DNA of 64,000 bases from Blastococcus sp. HT6-4 (GTDB taxonomy: Bacteria; Actinomycetota; Actinomycetes; Mycobacteriales; Geodermatophilaceae), in NCBI RefSeq assembly GCF_039679125.1, contig NZ_CP155551.1:992001-1056000 (forward strand), read 5' to 3'. Positions 17,726 to 25,912 of this stretch are shown here, piece after piece. The translations under genes and the position numbers were made by a program. Every line of letters begins with the position of its first letter. Position 1 is the stretch's first letter. The notes below the pieces were generated by a model. The model had not been told where the DNA came from. It saw only the letters and a list, made by a program, of their open reading frames with translations, and made no database searches.

Positions 17726-18661
17726 TCAGTCGGAGCCGCGGCCCTCGCGCCAGTACCCCATGAAGGCGACCGAGCAGCGGTCGACGCCGGCCTCCTGCAC
17801 CAGGTGCCGGCGCAGGCCCTTGACCACGCTGGCCTCCCCGGCCAGCCAGGCGTACACGCCGGAGGACCCCTGCGGGGCGGTGTCGGCGGGCACCTCCCAG
17901 AGGATCTCGGTGTCGACGTCCACGTCGGCCAGCTCGGCAGCGGGGGAGGGGGTGAGCAGGGGCCCCAGCTCGCGCACGGTCGCCACGACGGCGGCGGTGA
18001 GCAGCTGCCCGCGCGGGGCGGGGGGAGCACCGTGGGCGGGTGAACGGGGCAGCCAGGTGACCTCGACCCCCGCCGGAGCGGCCACGTCCAGCGCGTCGGC
18101 CGCCGTCGGCACCTCGAGCAGCACCCGGGCCAGCCGGCCTGCGGGAAGGCTCTCCACGATCGCGCAGACGGCCGGCACCGCCGTCTCGTCGCCGGCGACC
18201 AGCAGGCAGGAGGCGTCGGCCGGCGGGTGCCACTCGTAACCGCCGGTCGGGCCGGGGAAGCGGGCGTTCGGGCCGACCAGCACGACCTCGTCACCCGTCG
18301 TGGCCTGCTCGGCCCAGGCGGAGGCGGGGCCGGTGGCGCCGTGCAGCACGAAGTCGACGTCGACCTCGAGGCGCTCCGGGCGGAAGCCCCGGACGGTGTA
18401 GGTGCGGATCGGCATCTGCCGCTCCGGGGGCAGCGCGCGCCACGCCCCGTACCAGTCGTCGCCGGCCGGGCAGTCGAGGATGCCGCGGCCGGGGAGGGGG
18501 AGCATCACCTTGATCCGCTGGTCCCACCCGTTGCTGGCGAAGGCGTCCAGCTCGGGGCCGGTGAAGGTGACCCGGACGAAGCCGGGGCTCAGCCGCTGCA
18601 CCCGGGCCACCCGCACCGGGAACGTGCGGTAGGCGGGGACCTGCACGGTTTCGACGGTCAT
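17726..18661 (-). CDS. Siderophore-interacting protein (ferric-siderophore reductase, ViuB-like)
   Basis: 311 residues. It has an FAD-binding beta-barrel (residues about 15-130, with RTYTVRGFRPERLEVDVDF for flavin binding) and a C-terminal NAD(P)H-binding SIP domain ([35 protein letters not shown]). It would reduce Fe3+ in imported siderophores in the cytoplasm. It is divergent from a siderophore-binding lipoprotein, and an IdeR-like box lies between them. A 129-base piece of its 3' region is copied inside the nearby island. Confidence 0.93.
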   Translation of the reverse strand: MTVETVQVPAYRTFPVRVARVQRLSPGFVRVTFTGPELDAFASNGWDQRIKVMLPLPGRGILDCPAGDDWYGAWRALPPERQMPIRTYTVRGFRPERLEVDVDFVLHGATGPASAWAEQATTGDEVVLVGPNARFPGPTGGYEWHPPADASCLLVAGDETAVPAVCAIVESLPAGRLARVLLEVPTAADALDVAAPAGVEVTWLPRSPAHGAPPAPRGQLLTAAVVATVRELGPLLTPSPAAELADVDVDTEILWEVPADTAPQGSSGVYAWLAGEASVVKGLRRHLVQEAGVDRCSVAFMGYWREGRGSD

Positions 18662-18701
18662 GACGACTCTCGGCTCGGGCAGGTGCAGGCCGTCTCTCGA
18701 C

Positions 18702-18720
18702 TTAGGCTAGCCTCACCTAG
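18702..18720. promoter_or_regulatory. IdeR/DtxR iron box
   Basis: TTAGGCTAGCCTCACCTAG matches the 19-base IdeR consensus (TTAGGTTAGSCTAACCTAA) at about 16 positions. It lies between the two divergent iron-uptake genes and would repress both when iron is plentiful. Confidence 0.85.
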
Positions 18721-18801
18721 CTCCCGGCAGTCTTGCACACGCCTGCCGGACGATCCAGCCGCGCGTCCTCCCGGCCGTGCGCCCCTGTTCTAAGGAGAAC
18801 G

Positions 18802-19761
18802 ATGACGATCCGCGTCCTACGGGCCACCGCCCTCTCCGTGGCGGCAGCCCTGGCCCTGACCGCGTGCGGCGACAGCTCCGAGCCCGACGCCGGGTCGGCC
18901 GGTCGGACGCCGGCCGAGGACGCGGCGTTCCCGCGCACGGTGGAGCACGCCATGGGCAGCACGGAGATCCCGGAGCAGCCCGAGCGCGTCGTCGTCCTGG
19001 ACACCGGGGAGCTGGACGCGGCGCTCTCGCTCGGGGTCACGCCGGTCGGCGCGGTGACCACCGACGTCTCCGGGGAGTTCCTGAGCTACCTGGCCGACGA
19101 CGCCGAGGGCATCGAGGTCGTCGGCACGATCGCCGAGCCGAACCTCGAGGAGATCGCCGCGCTGGAGCCGGACCTGATCCTGTCCAACCAGGTCCGCCAC
19201 GAGGCGATCTACGACCAGCTGTCGCAGATGGCGCCGACCGTGTTCGCCGCCGACCTCGGTGACACGTGGAAGGAGAACTTCCTCCTCGACGCCGAAGCGC
19301 TCGGCAGGGAGGACCAGGCCGAGGAGCTGCTCGCGGAGTACGAGCAGCAGGCGGACGAGCTCGGCGAGGTGATCGGCGACCCGGCGAGCACGACCGTGAG
19401 CCCGCTGCGCTTCGTCCAGGGCGCCATCCGCGTCTACCAGCCGGAGTCGTTCGTCGGCACGGTCCTGGCCGACATCGGCCTGGACCAGGTGGAGCTGCCC
19501 ACGGACCGGACGCCGACGTTCGCCGAGCTCGGCCTCGAGGAGATCACCCGCGCCGACGCCGACGTCATCCTGTACTCGTCCTACGGGCCGGTGTCGGACT
19601 CCGGTGAGGCCGACGTCGTGGCGGGGCCGCTGTGGCCGATGCTGACGGCCGTCGCGGAGGGCCGGGCGTACGCCGTGGAGGACGACGTCTTCTACACCGG
19701 CATCGGGCCGATGGCCGCCCAGCTGCAGCTCGACGCGCTCGAGGGCTTCCTGGCCGGCTGA
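18802..19761 (+). CDS. Iron-siderophore ABC transporter substrate-binding lipoprotein
   Basis: 319 residues from ATG 18802, preceded by AAGGAGAA. The signal peptide ends in a lipobox LALTAC with Cys22 for lipid anchoring. The periplasmic-binding fold of the FepB/FecB type follows (PERVVVLDTGELDAALSLG, LEEIAALEPDLILSN, WPMLTAVAEGRAYAV). It would capture ferric siderophores outside the membrane for an ABC importer; no permease or ATPase gene is adjacent. The IdeR box 80 bases upstream gives iron control. Confidence 0.92.
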   Translation: MTIRVLRATALSVAAALALTACGDSSEPDAGSAGRTPAEDAAFPRTVEHAMGSTEIPEQPERVVVLDTGELDAALSLGVTPVGAVTTDVSGEFLSYLADDAEGIEVVGTIAEPNLEEIAALEPDLILSNQVRHEAIYDQLSQMAPTVFAADLGDTWKENFLLDAEALGREDQAEELLAEYEQQADELGEVIGDPASTTVSPLRFVQGAIRVYQPESFVGTVLADIGLDQVELPTDRTPTFAELGLEEITRADADVILYSSYGPVSDSGEADVVAGPLWPMLTAVAEGRAYAVEDDVFYTGIGPMAAQLQLDALEGFLAG

Positions 19762-19764
19762 CCT

Positions 19765-19818
19765 CTGACGCACCGAGGGCCCCTTCCCGGGATCGGGAGG
19801 GGGCCCTCGGTGCGTCAG
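19765..19818. terminator. Large bidirectional terminator
   Basis: Perfect 19-base arms (CTGACGCACCGAGGGCCCC and its complement), extended inwards by TTCCC/GGGAG, sit between the convergent ends of the lipoprotein and bacterioferritin genes. Confidence 0.88.
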
Positions 19819-19828
19819 GCGGGTGCGG

Positions 19829-20311
19829 TCAGGGAGTCTCGGTGGTGATCTGCGCGGCGAGGTACTGCGGCGAACCCACCCGCTCGATGGCGGCGAGCTG
19901 CGCCTCGAACCAGTCGGCGTGCTTCTCCTCGTCGCGGACCATCTCCTCGAAGACGGCGGCGGTGCCGTGGTCGCCGAGGTCGTGGCACTCCTTGGCGGAG
20001 GTGTTGAACTGCGCGACGGCCGCCTTCTCGCTGTCGAGGGCGAGCACGAGCATCTCCTCGGCCGTCTCGCCGACCCGGATGGCGCCGAGGCGCTGCAGGT
20101 TGGGGTGGCCGTCGAAGAGCAGGACGCGCTGGATGATGTCGTCGGCGTCGCGCATCTCGTCGATCGACAGATCGTAGAAAACCTTGCCGAGCTTGGGCAG
20201 GCCCCATGCGTCGAGCATGCGGGCGTTCAGGAAGTAGGTGTTGGTGACCGTCAGTTCGAAGGTCAGCGCGTCGTTGAGCAGTTCGACCACGCGGGGGCTA
20301 ACGGGCTGCAC
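19829..20311 (-). CDS. bfr: Bacterioferritin
   Basis: 160 residues from GTG 20311 (TTGGAGT site upstream), the normal length. It forms a 24-subunit iron-storage cage. Four-helix landmarks align well with E. coli Bfr: FELTVTNTYFLNARM, DLSIDEMRDADDIIQR, LDSEKAAVAQFN and RDEEKHADWFE. The ferroxidase ligands E19, E52, the Glu of LDSE, and the Glu and His of DEEKH are kept, as is Met53 for haem, but the ligand expected as His (E. coli H54) is Asp55. Its start overlaps the end of bfd by 14 bases. Confidence 0.92.
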   Translation of the reverse strand: MQPVSPRVVELLNDALTFELTVTNTYFLNARMLDAWGLPKLGKVFYDLSIDEMRDADDIIQRVLLFDGHPNLQRLGAIRVGETAEEMLVLALDSEKAAVAQFNTSAKECHDLGDHGTAAVFEEMVRDEEKHADWFEAQLAAIERVGSPQYLAAQITTETP

Positions 20312-20528
20312 CGGATACTCCAAGCTCTCGCTCGGCCGAACGCTCGGTGGCGCGCTCGGCCCGTACCGGGCAATGCTGGCACACCAGGTCGCGCAGCGAA
20401 TCCACGCAGTTGCCGCAGGTGCGGCCCGCCCCGGTCGCACGCGCCACGTCGGCGACGCACCGGGCCCCGTTGGCGATGGCCTCGAGGATGTCGCGGTCGG
20501 TCACCACGCTGCAGTGGCACACGTACAT
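20298..20528 (-). CDS. bfd: Bacterioferritin-associated ferredoxin
   Basis: 76 residues, a small [2Fe-2S] protein that passes electrons to bacterioferritin to release stored iron. Cluster ligands are the C-x-C of YVCHCSVV and the C-x2-C of GRTCGNC. The ATG at 20528 is chosen because the protein begins directly at the cluster motif; longer frames extend into the promoter. The C-terminal tail (about 15 charged residues) is longer than in E. coli. It is first in a two-gene operon with bfr. Confidence 0.92.
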   Translation of the reverse strand: MYVCHCSVVTDRDILEAIANGARCVADVARATGAGRTCGNCVDSLRDLVCQHCPVRAERATERSAERELGVSGAAR

Positions 20529-20593
20529 GAGCTGATCGCCTAACCGGGAGCGCGAACGGGGCAAGCTCCCGGAGGCATCTCCGGGTGCTAGGT

Positions 20594-20612
20594 GCAGGTT
20601 AGCCTTACCTGA
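20594..20612. promoter_or_regulatory. IdeR/DtxR iron box upstream of bfd-bfr
   Basis: GCAGGTTAGCCTTACCTGA matches about 15 of 19 consensus positions, with a strong core GGTTAGCCT. It lies 66 bases before bfd. In mycobacteria IdeR activates bacterioferritin genes from upstream boxes; whether this site activates or represses cannot be read from sequence. Confidence 0.78.
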
Positions 20613-20719
20613 GTGTGTGCGGTCAAGTGCGCAGGTCGGCCGCCTGTGTCGGCGGGCCGTCCTACGGTCGGCGGTACGCCGGCCTCGCCGTCGGCGCTGT
20701 CGAGCCCCGGGAGGTCGAC

Positions 20720-21244
20720 GTGCGGGCATCGGAACGGCTGGCCTGGGCGGCGGCCGTCGTCGATCCCGCCCCCGCGGAGCGGGTGCTCGAGGTCGGCTGC
20801 GGCCACGGCGTGCTGGCCGGGCTGCTCGCCGACCGGGTCGGCCACGGGCAGGTGGTGGCTGTCGACCGCTCGCCGACGATGGTCGCGGCGGCGGCCCGCC
20901 GCAACCGCGCGGCCGTCGCCGTCGGCCGGGTCGTCCTGCAGGCCGTGGCGCTGGCCGACGCCGAGCTGCCGGAGAGCTGGTTCGACGCCGTCGTGTCGTT
21001 CGACGTGCGGGCCTTCTGGACGCCGCCGGCCCCCGAGTGGGACGTCGTCCGCCGGGTGCTGGCCCCCGGCGGACGGGTGGTCGTCGCCTTCTCGGTGATG
21101 GGCCCGGGCGCCGACGACCGCATCCGGACGGCGGTGCACCGGCTGGCCGGGGAGCGCGGCCTCACCGAGCACGCCGTGCACCGGGCCGGCACGGCGCCCA
21201 CCCCGTCGGCGGCGATCGAGTTGCGAGCCGGTCCGGCCGGGTAG
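20720..21244 (+). CDS. Class I SAM-dependent methyltransferase
   Basis: 174 residues from GTG 20720 with GGGAGG five bases ahead; a longer frame from 20615 crosses the iron box. It shows motif I VLEVGCGHGVLAGLL, an acidic residue after strand 2 (VVAVDRSPTM) and post-motif LAPGGRVVVAFSV. It is short for the family and has no substrate-defining domain, so the substrate is unknown. Confidence 0.82.
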   Translation: MRASERLAWAAAVVDPAPAERVLEVGCGHGVLAGLLADRVGHGQVVAVDRSPTMVAAAARRNRAAVAVGRVVLQAVALADAELPESWFDAVVSFDVRAFWTPPAPEWDVVRRVLAPGGRVVVAFSVMGPGADDRIRTAVHRLAGERGLTEHAVHRAGTAPTPSAAIELRAGPAG

Positions 21245-21275
21245 GGCCCGGAGGGACATCGACGAGAGGACGCAC

Positions 21276-22454
21276 ATGACCGACGACCTGATCCCCGGGG
21301 ATCTCTACGCCTACGAGTCACTGCTGTCGGCCGAGGAGCGCAAGGAGCTCGCCGGCATCCGCGAGTTCCTGCAGACCGAGGTGAAGCCCCGGGTCAACGA
21401 GCACTGGGAGGCCGCCACCTTCCCGATGGACCTGATCCCGCGCTTCGCCGAAGCCGGGCTGGTCGGCCGCAGCTACGACACCGAGGGCTCGCCCCGCGGC
21501 TCCCGCCTGTTCACCGGCTTCATCGCGCTGGAGACGTCGCGCGTCGACCCCTCGATGGCCACCTTCCTCGGCGTGCACAACGGCCTGGCGATGGGGTCGA
21601 TCGTCAACCTCGGCTCCGAGGAGCAGAAGCGCCGCTGGCTGCCCGGCATGCTCGCCCTGGACAAGATCGGCTGCTTCGCGCTCACCGAGCCGCACGGTGG
21701 CTCCGACGTCGCGCTCGGGCTGGAGACCACGGCCCGGCGGGACGGCGACGAGTGGGTGCTCGACGGCGCCAAGCGGTGGATCGGCAACGGCACCTTCGCC
21801 GACCTCGTCGTCGTCTTCGCCCGGGACGTCGCCGACGACTCGGTGAAGACGTTCGTGGTGGAGAAGGGCACCCCCGGGTTCACGGCGACCAAGATGGAGG
21901 GCAAGTACGCGCTGCGCACGGTGCAGAACGCCGACATCAGCTTCGAGGGCTGCCGCATCCCGGCGGAGAACAAGCTCGAGGGCGGCAACACGTTCAAGGA
22001 CGTCAACCGGGTGCTCAAGCTGACCCGCGGCGGCGTCGCCTGGAGCGCCGTCGGCTGCCAGATGGGGGCGTTCGAGGCCGCGCTGGCCTATGCCAAGGAG
22101 CGGGAGCAGTTCGGCCGCCCGATCGGCGGCTTCCAGCTGATCCAGGACCTCCTGGCGCGCATGGCCGGCAACGTCACCGCCAGCCTGGGGATGGCCGTGC
22201 GCGTCGCCCAGCTCCAGGAGGAGGGCATCTTCCGGGACGACCACGCCGCGCTGGCGAAGAGCTACGTGACAGCCCAGGCGCGGCAGACCGTGGCCTGGGC
22301 ACGCGAGCTGTTCGGCGGCAACGGCATCCTCATCGAGCGCGACGTCGTCCGGTTCTTCAACGACGCCGAGGCGCTGTACTCCTACGAGGGCACCCGGGAG
22401 ATCAACCAGCTGATCGTCGGCCGGGCGCTGACCGGCATCAGCGCCTTCGTCTGA
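21276..22454 (+). CDS. Acyl-CoA dehydrogenase, glutaryl-CoA dehydrogenase-like
   Basis: 392 residues, an FAD enzyme. Family blocks are CFALTEPHGGSDVALGL (flavin contact), RIPAENKLEGG, EREQFGRPIGGFQLIQ and FGGNGILIERDVVRFF, and the catalytic Glu is in YSYEGTREINQLIVGRALTG. The arrangement resembles glutaryl-CoA dehydrogenase more than straight-chain enzymes, but the substrate is not certain. Its stop lies 2 bases from the stop of the convergent small membrane protein gene. Confidence 0.87.
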   Translation: MTDDLIPGDLYAYESLLSAEERKELAGIREFLQTEVKPRVNEHWEAATFPMDLIPRFAEAGLVGRSYDTEGSPRGSRLFTGFIALETSRVDPSMATFLGVHNGLAMGSIVNLGSEEQKRRWLPGMLALDKIGCFALTEPHGGSDVALGLETTARRDGDEWVLDGAKRWIGNGTFADLVVVFARDVADDSVKTFVVEKGTPGFTATKMEGKYALRTVQNADISFEGCRIPAENKLEGGNTFKDVNRVLKLTRGGVAWSAVGCQMGAFEAALAYAKEREQFGRPIGGFQLIQDLLARMAGNVTASLGMAVRVAQLQEEGIFRDDHAALAKSYVTAQARQTVAWARELFGGNGILIERDVVRFFNDAEALYSYEGTREINQLIVGRALTGISAFV

Positions 22455-22456
22455 GT

Positions 22457-22699
22457 TCAGCCGAGGACGGCGGTCCGCACCAGGTACAGCGCGACGACGA
22501 CGACGACGGCGACGGCGAGCCCGAGGTAGAGCCGGCGCTCGCTCAGCCGGTCGGCCTCGGTCTCGTCGGCCAGCGCGAGCGGGTCGGCCCACACCGGGAC
22601 GACCCCGCCGCGCCGGTCGAGTTCGTCCTCGGTGAGGACCACCGGGGGGCTCACGCGGAACGGCTGCCCGGCCCCCGCCAACTGGTGCAGCGCGCTCAT
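22457..22699 (-). CDS. Small single-span membrane protein, last gene of GT2 operon
   Basis: 80 residues, no family recognised. An acidic cytoplasmic part (VVLTEDELDRRGGVVPVWAD) precedes one C-terminal transmembrane helix (LAVAVVVVVALYLV). Its ATG overlaps the stop of the GT2 synthase by 4 bases (ATGA), so it is made together with the synthase and may be a small partner subunit. That role is inferred from the coupling. Confidence 0.75.
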   Translation of the reverse strand: MSALHQLAGAGQPFRVSPPVVLTEDELDRRGGVVPVWADPLALADETEADRLSERRLYLGLAVAVVVVVALYLVRTAVLG

Positions 22700-24180
22700 A
22701 CGGTGACCCTCCCGGTCTTCTCGGTCTTGTCCCAGGTCATCGCGGCCCCGCGGAACTCCTTGACGTAGGCGTCCACGGTGATCGCGCACATCATCGGCCC
22801 GAAGCCGACCAGGTACAGCGCCAGCGGCGTCAGCGGCCGGCCCCAGCGGGTGCCCTCCAGCTTCCGGACGCCGTAGGCCAGGGGGATGCAGAGCACCAGC
22901 CAGCTGTAGACGAACAGCGTCCACACGGTCTCCGCGGTGGCCGACAGTGGCACCGCCCCCGGGAAGGCGGCCGACAGCAGCACCACGAAGGAGATCGTGC
23001 CGGGGAACAGCAGCGCCTCCCGCCAGACCGCGAACCCGGTGCGCGGATCGACGGAGATCGTCAGCGTGATCATGAAGACGAACGTCGCGATCGGCACGAA
23101 CACCGCCGCCCCGAACACCTGCGAGGCCAGCTCGCTGTCGAGCAGGTAGAGCCCGATCAGGCCGATCGAGGTGAGCAGCATCGCGACCGGCAGCAGCAGG
23201 ATGGCGAACCAGAAGATCCCGAAGAAGACGCCACCGAGCCCCGGGTGCACCGATCGGCGGAACCACAGGTGCCGGTACATCGAGGTGATCTGCACGTTGC
23301 CGCGCGCCCAGCGCAGCCGCTGCTTCCACAGCGCGTCCACGCCGGCCGGCTCCTCGGCCAGCACACGGGCGTGCGGCTCGAAGACGACCCGGCGCCCGGC
23401 GAGCTGGGTGCGGAACGTGGTGACGGTGTCCTCGGCCAGCGACGAGGTGTCGATCTGGCCGCCGATCGCCAGCAGGTTCTCCCGGCTGTGCAGCTGCGCG
23501 CCGCCGGCGAGGCAGGCCATGGCGCCGGCGACGTTCTGCGCCCGGCGCGACGCGGCCTGCGCCGCCAGGTAGTCGAAGCCGATGAACCGGGTGATGCCCT
23601 GCGGGTCGCCGCTGCCCTCGCGGATGTAGGCGGTGACCGCGCCGACCGTGGGGTCGGCGAGGTGGCGGGTCATCTTGCGCAGCGACGCCGGCTCGTAGAT
23701 GACGTCGGCGTCCATGATCAGGAGCGCCTCCATCCAGTCGTCGGCGAGGATCTCGCGCAGCCCGTGGTTGAGCGTGTGCGCCTTGCCCTCGCCGCCCTTC
23801 TCGCGGCGCAGGTGCACGACCCGGCCGGGGAACCGCGCGGCGCAGGAGGCGAGCACCGCGGGGGTGTCGTCGGTGCTGGCGTCGTCCACGACGTAGATCC
23901 GCAGCCGGTCCGGCGGGTAGTCCAGGGCCATCAGCCGCTCGATCGAGGTGGTGAGCACCGCGGCCTCGTTCCAGGCCGGGATCACCACCGCGACGTTGGG
24001 CAGGTAGGGCCCGGTCTCCCGGTAGTGGTTGCGCACCGCGTGCAGCGGGATGACCAGGAACTGCGCCAGCCCGGCGACCACGGGGACGGCGCCGATGCCG
24101 ACGAGGACGAGCAGGACGACGGTCAGCACCGTCTCCCCGATGCCTGCGACGTCGGTGCCGGCGGCCAGGACCGCGGTCAC
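22696..24180 (-). CDS. Membrane glycosyltransferase family 2 (processive-synthase type)
   Basis: 494 residues from GTG 24180, which overlaps the stop of the PHP gene (GTGA). One N-terminal membrane helix is followed by the GT-A domain: VVIPAWNEAAVL, YVVDDASTDDT, the D-x-D block LIMDADVIY, and the acceptor/translocation motif QRLRWARG in the Q-x-x-R-W form of cellulose, hyaluronan and poly-GlcNAc synthases. Four to five membrane helices close the protein. It would polymerise or transfer a sugar at the membrane. A PIG-L deacetylase in the same operon points to N-acetylated sugar, as inference. Confidence 0.88.
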   Translation of the reverse strand: MTAVLAAGTDVAGIGETVLTVVLLVLVGIGAVPVVAGLAQFLVIPLHAVRNHYRETGPYLPNVAVVIPAWNEAAVLTTSIERLMALDYPPDRLRIYVVDDASTDDTPAVLASCAARFPGRVVHLRREKGGEGKAHTLNHGLREILADDWMEALLIMDADVIYEPASLRKMTRHLADPTVGAVTAYIREGSGDPQGITRFIGFDYLAAQAASRRAQNVAGAMACLAGGAQLHSRENLLAIGGQIDTSSLAEDTVTTFRTQLAGRRVVFEPHARVLAEEPAGVDALWKQRLRWARGNVQITSMYRHLWFRRSVHPGLGGVFFGIFWFAILLLPVAMLLTSIGLIGLYLLDSELASQVFGAAVFVPIATFVFMITLTISVDPRTGFAVWREALLFPGTISFVVLLSAAFPGAVPLSATAETVWTLFVYSWLVLCIPLAYGVRKLEGTRWGRPLTPLALYLVGFGPMMCAITVDAYVKEFRGAAMTWDKTEKTGRVTV

Positions 24181-24926
24181 CGGGCACCCACGAGCCGGGT
24201 CGCCGAGGCCGCGTCGGCGACCCAGGAGTACCGGCCCACGGTGGTGGCCGCGTGGCTGTCGGTGGACCCGACGAGGGAGACGCCGGCGGCGTCGAGCGCC
24301 AGCACCACGCGCGGGCCGGGGCAGCGCCACTTCTCGTTGACCTCGACCGTCGTCCCGGTGCGGACGGCGGCGGCGGCGATCGCGGCGACGTGCTCGTCGA
24401 GCAGCTCGCTCTCGTGCAGGCCGATCTTGGGCAGCAGTGAGAACAGGTGGGCCAGCTGACCGCGCCCGGCCCGCTCCATCGCCCGGACGGTGGCGTCGAC
24501 GAGGATCGACAGCGCGTCCTCCCCGGACAAGCCGCCGGCGATCTCCTCGAGCGTGCGCCGCGGGCTCCACGGGCCGTCCGGCCCGGGGAACTGGTGGTCG
24601 GCGATGAGGATGCGGTCGACGCCGCCCGGGCCGACGACCAGGTCGTCGGGCACGTCGAGCCGGCCGGAGGCGTCGAGGATCTTGGCCTCCACGCCGGTCA
24701 GCACCTCGAGGCCGTCGATCCGGGGGAGCGCGGAGACCTCGGCGAGGAAGCCGGGCACCCACGTCGTCGACGTCCGGACGTGGTCGACCATGCGGATGCT
24801 GGCCAGCCCGGTGTCCCGCGCGGCGACCAGGTTCTCCAGGGGGGCGCTCACGGCGTCGTCGGACCACGTGGAGTGCACGTGGTGGTCGGTGAGCAGCAGG
24901 TCCAGCTCACCCAGGGCGGTGGTCAT
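24177..24926 (-). CDS. PHP-domain metal-dependent hydrolase
   Basis: 249 residues. The polymerase-and-histidinol-phosphatase fold is marked by DHHVHSTWSDDA at the N-terminus, the RMVDHV block, GVEAKILD and the C-terminal STDSHAA metal ligands. Members remove phosphate from small sugar or amino-alcohol phosphates, or act as nucleases in polymerases; this stand-alone size suits a phosphoesterase. It overlaps both neighbours by 4 bases. In this operon it could dephosphorylate an intermediate of the glycan or conjugate. Confidence 0.87.
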   Translation of the reverse strand: MTTALGELDLLLTDHHVHSTWSDDAVSAPLENLVAARDTGLASIRMVDHVRTSTTWVPGFLAEVSALPRIDGLEVLTGVEAKILDASGRLDVPDDLVVGPGGVDRILIADHQFPGPDGPWSPRRTLEEIAGGLSGEDALSILVDATVRAMERAGRGQLAHLFSLLPKIGLHESELLDEHVAAIAAAAVRTGTTVEVNEKWRCPGPRVVLALDAAGVSLVGSTDSHAATTVGRYSWVADAASATRLVGAR

Positions 24927-25912
24927 CGGTCGGCCTCCTCGGCCACGAGGCCGGCCGGCGGGACGAAGACGTCCTCCAGGTACCGGACGACGGCGAGCTC
25001 GGTGAACGGCACCGCGGCCGGCAGCGGCCGGCCCAGCGCCAGGTCCAGGGCCAGCGACGGCATGTCCACGCCGGCGGCGACGGTCAGCGGCATGGCGCCG
25101 GGGAACCGCGGGTTGACCTCGAGCAGGGCGGGCCGGCCCGCGGCGTCACGACGCAGCTGGACGTTGGCGACCCCCACCAGACCGATCGCGGCGGCCACCC
25201 GGCGGGCGGTGTCCTCCAGCTCCGGGTCGGACACGGTGGCGCCGGCGACCGAGACCCCGGAGTCGACCCGCAGCCGGGACCGCGGGACGGCGGCGACGAC
25301 GTGCCCGTCGGCGTCGGCCAGGGTGTCGACCGAGTACTCGTCGCCGGGCAGGTGGGCCTGCACGAGGATGTCCTCGTCGCTGCCGAGGGCGCGCAGCGCG
25401 GCGGCGTCCTCGACCAGGTGCACGCCGCGGGAACCCGCGCCGCGCCGCGGCTTGACGATGACCGGGTAGTCCCAGCCGTCGGGGTCGGTCGTGCCCAGCA
25501 GCGCGGTGCGCGGGGTGGGCAGCACGTCGGCGCACTGCTGGGCCAGCGCGTACTTGTCCAGGCAGACCTCGAGGGTCTCCAGGCTGGGCGCGGCCAGCGT
25601 CGTGCCGACCTCGTCGAGGCGCTTGCGCTCGGCGGCCAGCCGGGGCAGCTCGACGTCGACGGTGGAGAACAGGACGTCGACCCGCTCGCGCTCGCAGAGC
25701 TCGACGAGGTGGTCGACGAACTCCTCGCCGAGGCCGGGGCGCACCAGGTGCCGCGCGGGGGCGTCGACGAGGTAGAGGCCGCTGGCGTAGCGGTCCATGT
25801 CGGCGGCGAGCAGCTCGACGTCGTCGCGCCGGGCCAGTGACCGGAGGACGGCGATGCCGGCCGGGCCGCCGGCGCCGGTCACGAGGACGCGGGTGGGGGT
25901 GGGGTCAGACAC
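24923..25912 (-). CDS. ATP-grasp ligase (carbamoyl-phosphate-synthase-like)
   Basis: 329 residues from GTG 25912. A pre-ATP-grasp Rossmann part (RVLVTGAGGPAGIAVL) is followed by the ATP-grasp core: YPVIVKPRRGAGSRGVHLV for the nucleotide, ILVQAHLPGDEYSVD, and the Mg-binding E-x-N pair in ALLEVNPRFPGAMPLTV. Such enzymes join a carboxylate to an amine through an acyl phosphate. The amine might be the sugar amine freed by the PIG-L enzyme upstream; that is a proposal. It overlaps the fusion gene by 8 bases and the PHP gene by 4. Confidence 0.88.
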   Translation of the reverse strand: MSDPTPTRVLVTGAGGPAGIAVLRSLARRDDVELLAADMDRYASGLYLVDAPARHLVRPGLGEEFVDHLVELCERERVDVLFSTVDVELPRLAAERKRLDEVGTTLAAPSLETLEVCLDKYALAQQCADVLPTPRTALLGTTDPDGWDYPVIVKPRRGAGSRGVHLVEDAAALRALGSDEDILVQAHLPGDEYSVDTLADADGHVVAAVPRSRLRVDSGVSVAGATVSDPELEDTARRVAAAIGLVGVANVQLRRDAAGRPALLEVNPRFPGAMPLTVAAGVDMPSLALDLALGRPLPAAVPFTELAVVRYLEDVFVPPAGLVAEEADR

